Source: Rhodospirillales bacterium (GTDB taxonomy: Bacteria > Pseudomonadota > Alphaproteobacteria > Rhodospirillales > Rhodospirillaceae). From it: a stretch of 64,000 nt of DNA. The translations under genes were made by a program, and so were the position numbers. Where the stretch lies: NCBI GenBank assembly GCA_028281845.1, contig JANQJD010000008.1:310001-374000 (forward strand), read 5' to 3'. Each line of letters starts with the position of its first letter. Position 1 is the stretch's first letter. Under the pieces are notes generated by a model. That model searched no databases. It saw only the letters and a list, made by a program, of their open reading frames with translations, and was not told the DNA's origin. Positions 58,024 through 64,000 of this stretch are shown piece by piece.

Positions 58024-59192
58024 CTGTCAATCTCGCCAAAAACAACATCGAGGGAGCCAATAATTGCAGTAATGTCCGCAAGCATATGCCCGCGCGCGAG
58101 CATATCCGTGGCCGAGAGATGCACATAGCCCGGCGAGCGAATAGCGCACCTGTAAGGTCTATTTGTGCCATCCGCCACGAGGTAAACACCAAATTCTCCC
58201 TTTGGCGCTTCAGTGGCTGCATAAACTTCTCCAGAAGGCACGTGGAATCCTTCACTGAATAACTTAAAATGATGTATGAGGGCTTCCATAGAGGACTTCA
58301 TCTCCTCACGACGAGGCGGTCTAATTTTTCTATTGTCCGTCTGTATAGGCCCTGCTGGCATTTTCTCAAGACACTGTTTCATAAGATGCACAGACTGGCG
58401 CATCTCCTCAACACGGACTAAATAACGATCATAGGCGTCACCCTTGTGACCAACGGGAATATCAAAATCTAGTTCAGCGTATACTTCGTAAGGCTGCGCT
58501 TTGCGTAAATCCCATGGCACACCGGCCGCTCGTAACATGGGCCCTGAAAATCCCCAGTCCATTGCCTGTTCGATTGTCACCGGACTGATGTCAACAGTAC
58601 GTTGTTTGAAAATACGGTTCTCTGTCAGGAGAGACTCCATATCGTCGATCAGTTTTGGGAAATTCTCACACCAGAGGCTCATATCTTCAGCAAGACCTCT
58701 TGGCATATCCTTGGCTACACCACCTATACGAAAATAGTTAGCATGCATACGAGCCCCACAGACTCGTTCATAAAATCCCATCAACCGTTCGCGTTCTTCG
58801 AAGAACCATAACAGTGGTGTCATGGCTCCGATATCCAGGGCGTAAGATGTAACATTGAGAATGTGACTCATGAGGCGTGATATTTCGGCGTACAGAACCC
58901 TAATGTACTGGGCCCGTTTTGGTAGTTCCACCCCCAGTAGCCGCTCCGTTGCGAGGACAAAGGAATGCTCCATTGCCATCGGTGCGCAGTAGTCAAGCCT
59001 GTCAAAATAGGGAGTGACCTGAGCGTAAGTCTTATGTTCAATCAGCTTCTCAGTGCCGCGGTGCAGCAAACCAATATGGGGATCGGCGCGCTCGATAACT
59101 TCCCCTGAAAGTTCGAGTACAAGACGCAACACGCCATGCGCAGAAGGATGCTGAGGCCCAAAATTGAGTGTGAACGTATTGACCTGGGCCAT
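58020..59192 (-). CDS. nuoD: NADH-quinone oxidoreductase subunit D
   Basis: 390 residues. The 49-kDa quinone-site subunit, related to hydrogenase large subunits. [35 protein letters not shown] and the C-terminal DVVFGEIDR are conserved. Separate from nuoC, as is normal outside enterobacteria. Confidence 0.97.
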   Translation of the reverse strand: MAQVNTFTLNFGPQHPSAHGVLRLVLELSGEVIERADPHIGLLHRGTEKLIEHKTYAQVTPYFDRLDYCAPMAMEHSFVLATERLLGVELPKRAQYIRVLYAEISRLMSHILNVTSYALDIGAMTPLLWFFEERERLMGFYERVCGARMHANYFRIGGVAKDMPRGLAEDMSLWCENFPKLIDDMESLLTENRIFKQRTVDISPVTIEQAMDWGFSGPMLRAAGVPWDLRKAQPYEVYAELDFDIPVGHKGDAYDRYLVRVEEMRQSVHLMKQCLEKMPAGPIQTDNRKIRPPRREEMKSSMEALIHHFKLFSEGFHVPSGEVYAATEAPKGEFGVYLVADGTNRPYRCAIRSPGYVHLSATDMLARGHMLADITAIIGSLDVVFGEIDR

Positions 59193-59219
59193 TTTATTTC
59201 TTTCCTACAGCATTCAGCA

Positions 59220-59819
59220 TTATTTCTTTTCACCAGGTAATGGCTGAGGCCCACTGTACCCTTCCCATGGGCTTAGAAAGTCAAATGTGCGAAACTCCTG
59301 TGCCAATTTGACTTGTTCATAAATAACACGTTTACGTTCCTCATCATAACGAACTTCCATGTAACCAGTCAGCGGAAAGTCTTTACACAGCGGATGGCCC
59401 TCGAATCCATAGTCTGTCAGCAATCGCCGCAAATCCGGATGATCTGTGAAAGCTATTCCGTACATGTCCCATACCTCACGCTCAAACCAGTTAGCGGAGG
59501 AAAAGACTCCTGTTACGGAGGGCACAAGTTTTTCCTCACTGGCTTCGACTCTGACACGTATCCTCTGATTGTGACGTAAGGACAGCAAATGGTAAATGAC
59601 TTCAAAGCGCCGCTCACGCTCAGGATAATCAGCCCCGGCAATGAACATAAGCTGACGGAACTGGCAATGAGCATCGTCCCTTAAAAAAGTCAGAATTTTC
59701 ACAAGAGATGACGGTTGCACGGCCAGTGTCAGCTCCCCGTTTATAACGGCGGCCTCCTCCACTTCCTGCAGAAAAGCCGCTCTAATATAAGAGCCTAAAT
59801 CCTGTAACATCTGAAGCAT
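59220..59819 (-). CDS. nuoC: NADH-quinone oxidoreductase subunit C
   Basis: 199 residues, the 30-kDa subunit. [42 protein letters not shown] is the family signature (read in parts), ending [10 protein letters not shown]. Lies between nuoB and nuoD. Confidence 0.97.
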   Translation of the reverse strand: MLQMLQDLGSYIRAAFLQEVEEAAVINGELTLAVQPSSLVKILTFLRDDAHCQFRQLMFIAGADYPERERRFEVIYHLLSLRHNQRIRVRVEASEEKLVPSVTGVFSSANWFEREVWDMYGIAFTDHPDLRRLLTDYGFEGHPLCKDFPLTGYMEVRYDEERKRVIYEQVKLAQEFRTFDFLSPWEGYSGPQPLPGEKK

Positions 59820-59859
59820 GATAGTTCCTGCTCCTTTTTGCTATCGGAGCAACATTCTA

Positions 59860-60402
59860 TTATCGGAATAGTGTTCCAGTTCTCCGGATTTTTCTCTGTA
59901 ACTGCATAATACCATACAAAAGCGCTTCTGCTGTTGGCGGGCAACCTGGAACATAGACATCAACGGGAATCACACGATCACATCCTCGTACAACAGAATA
60001 AGAGTAATGATAATATCCACCTCCGTTAGCACAGGAGCCCATTGAAATAACCCATCGCGGTTCTGCCATCTGGTCGTAGACCTTGCGTAGGGCGGGAGCC
60101 ATTTTATTAGTTAGCGTGCCGGCAACAATCATGACATCTGACTGGCGAGGACTGGGCCGAAATACGATACCAAACCGGTCTAAATCGTAGCGCGCACATG
60201 CACAATGAATCATCTCTATAGCGCAACAGGCCAAGCCAAACGTCAGAGGCCACAACGAACCTGTTCGAGCCCAGTTTACTAATTTGTCTACATTAGCAAG
60301 AACAAAGCCTCTATTGCGCATCTCATCGCGCATGACTGCCGCAAGCAGTTTATCCTGATCCTGTTGTAACAGAGTCTTTGGGGTTGCAGATTTCACTCCC
60401 AT
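59860..60402 (-). CDS. nuoB: NADH-quinone oxidoreductase subunit B
   Basis: 180 residues from ATG 60402; AAGGAGCG stands seven bases upstream and the start overlaps the nuoA end by 10 bases, so this start beats an upstream one at 60423. Holds cluster N2: [19 protein letters not shown] and [11 protein letters not shown] give the cysteines. The segment after ACCAIEM has Cys at two positions (IHCACARYD) where Ala is usual. Confidence 0.96.
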   Translation of the reverse strand: MGVKSATPKTLLQQDQDKLLAAVMRDEMRNRGFVLANVDKLVNWARTGSLWPLTFGLACCAIEMIHCACARYDLDRFGIVFRPSPRQSDVMIVAGTLTNKMAPALRKVYDQMAEPRWVISMGSCANGGGYYHYSYSVVRGCDRVIPVDVYVPGCPPTAEALLYGIMQLQRKIRRTGTLFR

Positions 60403-60758
60403 TCCAACGCTCCTTTCTTCCACTCATAGATGAAACCGACAGTCAGGATTCCTAAAAATGCCATCATAGACCAGAATCCAAACAATCCCACTTTGTCCAA
60501 AGCTACTGCCCAGGGAAAGAGAAATGCGACTTCTATATCAAAGATAATAAATAGTATCGCTACTAAGTAGAATCTCACATCAAATAAGAGACGTGCTTCG
60601 TCAAATGCTTCAAAACCACACTCATAGGCAGATTTCTTTTCAAAATAAGGATTTTTACGTGCTAAAATATAAGAAGAAAGGAGTGCTCCTAGTGTCACTA
60701 AACAAGCAATAATAAAGAAAATAAGAATGGGCACGTATTCCTTAAGGAAATTTTCCAT
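60393..60758 (-). CDS. nuoA: NADH-quinone oxidoreductase subunit A
   Basis: 121 residues, three membrane helices; [16 protein letters not shown] and [21 protein letters not shown] are the NuoA signatures (second read in parts). First gene of the nuo run; AGGATAGGAT is the ribosome site. Translation appears coupled to nuoB. Confidence 0.97.
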   Translation of the reverse strand: MENFLKEYVPILIFFIIACLVTLGALLSSYILARKNPYFEKKSAYECGFEAFDEARLLFDVRFYLVAILFIIFDIEVAFLFPWAVALDKVGLFGFWSMMAFLGILTVGFIYEWKKGALEWE

Positions 60759-61063
60759 ATCCTATCCTTCGTCTTTCCCTAGTGCGTGCTGCACTTGTGC
60801 ACGATACCATCGCTCATGTACCCCTGCCAATGTTCTGGAAAGGCAGTTCTTAAGGCCCCTATCCGCAGTGAGTCAAGGCTGCTTTTTCTACCTTTTCTAA
60901 GTTCTCGGATAAACTTCTAAGTTCTCAGATAAACTGCAATACATATTATAAATAGCGTAATGAACATACTTTTAAGGCGTGAAAATAGGATATTAAGGCC
61001 ATGAATCTGACAGTTTCTTTTCTCTTGGTGTTTCCTCATTCCAGGAGTCCCGTACCACAGCTG
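60759..61063. other. nuo leader and gap to the M50 protease gene
   Basis: No gene found. On the minus strand a perfect TATAAT stands at 60950-60945 but with only a weak TTAAAA-like -35 at 19 bases, so it is a candidate nuo promoter at low confidence. A 20-bp tandem duplication (60895-60934) lies in the leader. Confidence 0.45.
60895..60934. repeat. 20-bp tandem duplication in the nuo leader
   Basis: Units 60895-60914 and 60915-60934 differ at one base (G to A). They lie between the candidate nuo promoter and nuoA. Confidence 0.93.
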
Positions 61064-61747
61064 TCAATCTACAAGGCCAGCACTAGACAGAATGAGTTGA
61101 TGTAGTAGAGTCGCTAGGGGACCTAGCAACCATGTGAGTATATTCCAATCAGATCCTATCTTGTGCCCTATGATCGGCACGATAAATAATATTACTAAAA
61201 TTAGTATAATTCCATACTTTTCTCTTAATAAGATATATTGCGTCAGGAATCGTGGTAGCAAGTTTGTTATTACTAAACCGCCATCTAGGGGAGGAATGGG
61301 AATCATGTTAAAGAGAGCTAACATAACGTTCAGCTGAATGGCATGTTGAATGTTAAAGAGGATCCATGCCTGACCACCAGCAGGAATATAGACGGCGATA
61401 TGCACGAGTAACGCTGCGAATACTGCGAGCAACATATTTGCAGTCGGCCCAGCGATGGCAACACAGATCATCCCTAATCGAGGGGAGCGTAGCCTATGAG
61501 GAACAACAGGCACGGGTTTAGCCCACCCGAAGAGGAAAGGAGCCTGCAGCAGAATCAGCAAAGCTGGTAGGATGGCCGTTCCCACAAGATCAACATGACG
61601 GAGTGGGTTGAAGGACAGCCGTCTCATCCGATAGGCTGTATCATCGCCTAGACGCCAGGCGATAAAACCATGAGCAGCCTCATGGAGAGTCACACTTAAT
61701 AATGTTGGGAGTATCCATGTGGAAGACTGATAGATCACTCCGAGCAT
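61064..61747 (-). CDS. Site-2-type M50 membrane metalloprotease
   Basis: 227 residues, about six membrane helices. Zinc motif HEAAH (H22, E23, H26) in the first helix and the second motif PPLDGG near residue 153 mark the compact M50B family (SpoIVFB-like group), which cuts proteins inside the membrane. No PDZ domain, so it is not RseP. Substrate unknown. The 3' half (61140-61270) is AT-rich. Confidence 0.9.
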   Translation of the reverse strand: MLGVIYQSSTWILPTLLSVTLHEAAHGFIAWRLGDDTAYRMRRLSFNPLRHVDLVGTAILPALLILLQAPFLFGWAKPVPVVPHRLRSPRLGMICVAIAGPTANMLLAVFAALLVHIAVYIPAGGQAWILFNIQHAIQLNVMLALFNMIPIPPLDGGLVITNLLPRFLTQYILLREKYGIILILVILFIVPIIGHKIGSDWNILTWLLGPLATLLHQLILSSAGLVD

Positions 61748-61939
61748 CTCCGCTCCTTTCGTCGCAACTCATCGAAAAGTAAGACTTCTACGTATGAATC
61801 TCTACTAAATGGAACATCAGAGAAGTCGCCTCACATGAGGAAAGAAGGAGTCAGCAAGAAAGGGTATACCTGGTCAACTGCCTCAGATTGGCATAGGGCA
61901 TATTGATGTGCCGTGCCGTATGCCCGTCATGAATAAAAT

Positions 61940-61961
61940 AATTATTTATTAATTATTTATT
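61940..61961. repeat. Perfect 11-bp tandem duplication over the SPOR gene stop codon
   Basis: AATTATTTATT at 61940-61950 and 61951-61961. The stop codon of the SPOR protein (61957-61959) is in the right unit. Confidence 0.9.
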
Positions 61962-62754
61962 GAACTTGTCTTTGAGAAAGTGACGAGAAAAGACAATGAG
62001 CATGACGTTCTTGAAGCGTATGACAGACGAATAGAGCTCTCCGCACGTTGTCATAAGGACCGGCGTAAACACGATACCAAGTCCCTTTGACGCCAAGATT
62101 AACAGGTAGAATCGCATGCGGTATGCCGCCGAGGAGGTCACCATGACGGTGAGTCAATTGTGACCATGCCCTCTCAGCATCTCTCCTCCTCTGGAAGGAC
62201 CCAAGCTGCAAACGCATGGCCGGCAGAGGCGGCCAAGCGGGTGTTCCTGCAATTTTTTTTCTGATTTTTTTTTCTGAAATTTGTTTTTCTGAAACCGTCG
62301 CAGCAGCCGGAGCAGGCATCACGGGAAGGACCACTACTGGTGTAGACGAGGCAGACTCTCCTGGGAAAGTAGTGATAGTAGTGACGGTTTGTGCGTTTTT
62401 CTCCCTCGGAGAGGGAGTTTGCGGGACGGCCACGACTGCCTTCTCCCGAAGGGCTGCTGTCTTATTTTTTAGGCTCTCGATTTTCATCATTGTCTCAGGA
62501 TGGGCGAGCAAAACAGGAATCTCTGTACTAACCTGGACAGAGCGAGGGAAAATGCTGTACAGATACCAGCTGATTCCACTGAGAAAGGCAAAAGTACTCA
62601 GAATCCACAGAGTCATACCGAGAGAGCGACGTGCGCTACGCACACGATCATATAACCTGTCAGAATCATGGACGGGATCCCTGGAATGATGGCTGCCACG
62701 CCTGCTACAGATTGGTTCTTCTTTTTCCCTTTTTTCCCTCTCACTTTCTGTCAT
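61957..62754 (-). CDS. SPOR domain cell-envelope protein
   Basis: 265 residues: charged cytosolic N-terminus, one membrane helix (about 46-68), a Pro/Ala/Ser/Lys-rich periplasmic linker and a C-terminal SPOR domain from about 180 (MRLQLGSFQRRRDAERAWSQL, then WYRVYAGPYDNVRRA). SPOR domains bind denuded peptidoglycan at division sites. The ATG overlaps the argS stop (TAATG), an arrangement common in alphaproteobacteria; the nagZ-scpA-scpB genes that usually follow are absent. Confidence 0.88.
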   Translation of the reverse strand: MTESEREKREKEEPICSRRGSHHSRDPVHDSDRLYDRVRSARRSLGMTLWILSTFAFLSGISWYLYSIFPRSVQVSTEIPVLLAHPETMMKIESLKNKTAALREKAVVAVPQTPSPREKNAQTVTTITTFPGESASSTPVVVLPVMPAPAAATVSEKQISEKKIRKKIAGTPAWPPLPAMRLQLGSFQRRRDAERAWSQLTHRHGDLLGGIPHAILPVNLGVKGTWYRVYAGPYDNVRRALFVCHTLQERHAHCLFSSLSQRQVQ

Positions 62755-64000
62755 TAACGCAGTTCCTGAACAGGTTCCACTCCGAATACTGCCAACCCTG
62801 ACGCCAAGACTGTGGATACACCCTTTACCAAGGCAAGTCTCGCAATAGATAATTCTGGATTGTCTGAGTTTAAAAAACGCAATTCTTCTAAATCTTGACC
62901 TTTATTCCACAACTCATGGAAAGCCGCTGCGACCTCACAAAGATAATACGCGACTCTATGTGGCTCATGCGCCTCGGCAGCACCTTCCACTAACTGTGGC
63001 CACCCCGCCAGAATCCTGATCAGACAAATCTCTGAGGGATCAGTTAAGCGATGCAATGCACTAGTGGCTAAATTCTTCTCGCAAAGATTATCATTATGGA
63101 AAATTAAACACGCATGACGATATACAGAGCAGGCACGAGCGTGGGCATATTGCACGTAAAAGACAGGGTTCTCACGGGACTGTTCTGTGATTTTTGTGAA
63201 ATCAAAATTGAGATGTGCATCGCTCTTACGGGTCAACATCATAAAGCGAACCACATCTCTCCCGACACGGTCAATCACAGCACGTAACGTTACAAAAGTT
63301 CCTGTCCGTTTACTCATTTTAGCAGACTGGCCATCATCCAGCAGATTCACCATCTGACACAGCTTGACATCGAGCGTACTTTTGCCACCGGTAAGCGCTT
63401 GTACAGCTGCCTGCATCCGCTGGACATAGCCGCTATGATCGGCGCCCCAGACATCGATCATATGGCTAAACCCACGATGGTGTTTGTCCAGATGGTAAGC
63501 AAGATCAGAGGCAAAATAAGCCCAACGGCCATCTGATTTTCTCAATGGCCTGTCAACATGATCCCCGAATCTGGTTGCACGAAACAGTACCTGTGGTTTC
63601 ATTTCTTTATCTTTGACTTCTTTTCCCACAGGCGCTTCCAACATGCCCTCATAGAGGAGACCGTGCTCTTCCAATAGACGAACAGCGGCCTCAATTTTTC
63701 CGTCTGCGATCAGACGACTCTCAGAAAAGAATACATCGTGGCGCACGCCAAGCGCCTCCAGATCAGCGCGGATTGCCTTCATCATGGCATTGATGGAAAA
63801 AGTGCGTACGGGATCTAGCCATGCGGATTCTGGCATATGTAGCCATCGATTACCATCCCGAGAGGCTAGTGCCTGACCAATAGGTTGCAAGTACGCACCA
63901 GGATAATAACCCTCTGGAATAGCTCCAATCTTCTCTCCTAAAGCCTCACAGTATCGTAGATATGTGGAACGGGCCAGGATATCTACCTGTGTTCCTCCGT
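62754..64000 (-). CDS. argS: Arginyl-tRNA synthetase, N-terminus outside window
   Basis: The C-terminal 415 or so codons of ArgS; the frame is open to base 64000. Seen: [57 protein letters not shown], the [11 protein letters not shown] loop (KMSK motif) and the anticodon-binding C-terminal helical domain with [16 protein letters not shown] (all read in parts). Charges tRNA-Arg. The HIGH-like motif lies beyond the edge. Confidence 0.96.
   Translation of the reverse strand, partial: GGTQVDILARSTYLRYCEALGEKIGAIPEGYYPGAYLQPIGQALASRDGNRWLHMPESAWLDPVRTFSINAMMKAIRADLEALGVRHDVFFSESRLIADGKIEAAVRLLEEHGLLYEGMLEAPVGKEVKDKEMKPQVLFRATRFGDHVDRPLRKSDGRWAYFASDLAYHLDKHHRGFSHMIDVWGADHSGYVQRMQAAVQALTGGKSTLDVKLCQMVNLLDDGQSAKMSKRTGTFVTLRAVIDRVGRDVVRFMMLTRKSDAHLNFDFTKITEQSRENPVFYVQYAHARACSVYRHACLIFHNDNLCEKNLATSALHRLTDPSEICLIRILAGWPQLVEGAAEAHEPHRVAYYLCEVAAAFHELWNKGQDLEELRFLNSDNPELSIARLALVKGVSTVLASGLAVFGVEPVQELR

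Noticed and set aside
1..64000. tRNA, rRNA, insertion sequences, prophage or attachment sites
   Set aside because: No cloverleaf-like gene, transposase, integrase or terminal inverted repeats could be seen; tmRNA and RNase P RNA were not recognised either.

Overview
The window reads as a chromosome segment of an alphaproteobacterium close to Rhodospirillales. The evidence is gene order (rpoZ-rsh-pdxJ-acpS-lepB-rnc-era; trkA-hfq-hflX; rplU-rpmA-obgE-proB; ccmC-D-E-F-G-H-I; nuoA-N followed by birA, a type III pantothenate kinase and RNase J), plus a crotonyl-CoA carboxylase/reductase and a fused IspDF. Base composition is roughly balanced by eye. There are no insertion sequences, phage genes, CRISPR arrays, rRNA or tRNA genes that I can see. 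Genes are nearly all housekeeping, several expected neighbours are absent, and three genes are visibly broken. This fits a host-restricted lineage in genome reduction; the species cannot be named from the sequence alone.

Layout. 1-5900: partial tpiA, ppiD, trpE, then hflX and hfq on the minus strand. 6228-7072: a D-amino-acid aminotransferase pseudogene with three lesions, downstream of trkA. 8771-17628: ispDF, a FtsB-like gene, a crotonyl-CoA carboxylase/reductase fused to a CBS pair, a frameshifted polA, a COQ10-like gene, lipA and pncC. 17879-26242: rplU, rpmA, obgE, proB, then pstSCAB-phoU. 26298-33945: a histidine phosphatase, a degraded recO remnant, era, rnc, lepB, acpS, pdxJ, rsh, rpoZ. 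34267-41391: ssb, glk and the cytochrome c maturation genes ccmI to ccmC. 41760-46559: a GloC-like hydrolase, methylmalonyl-CoA epimerase, RNase J, coaX, birA. 46567-60758: all fourteen nuo genes of respiratory complex I. 61064-64000: an M50 protease, a SPOR protein and partial argS.

How it works together: complex I and c-type cytochrome maturation indicate aerobic respiration. Crotonyl-CoA carboxylase/reductase with methylmalonyl-CoA epimerase suggests an ethylmalonyl-CoA route. The pst operon imports phosphate, and Rsh, RpoZ, Hfq, RNase III and RNase J give stringent and RNA control.

The most unusual signal is not a gene. More than twenty short tandem duplications (unit 8-39 bp, mostly perfect) lie across the 64 kb, almost all at gene ends, in intergenic DNA or in frame within termini. 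One of them (8 bp) is the lesion that frameshifts the aminotransferase gene. In the same window polA is frameshifted exactly between its 5'-nuclease and its polymerase, its proofreading site has lost three metal ligands, and recO is a remnant. I propose that the duplications are the footprint of a damaged flap-processing or repair system. AT-rich patches inside otherwise balanced genes are a second unexplained mutational texture.
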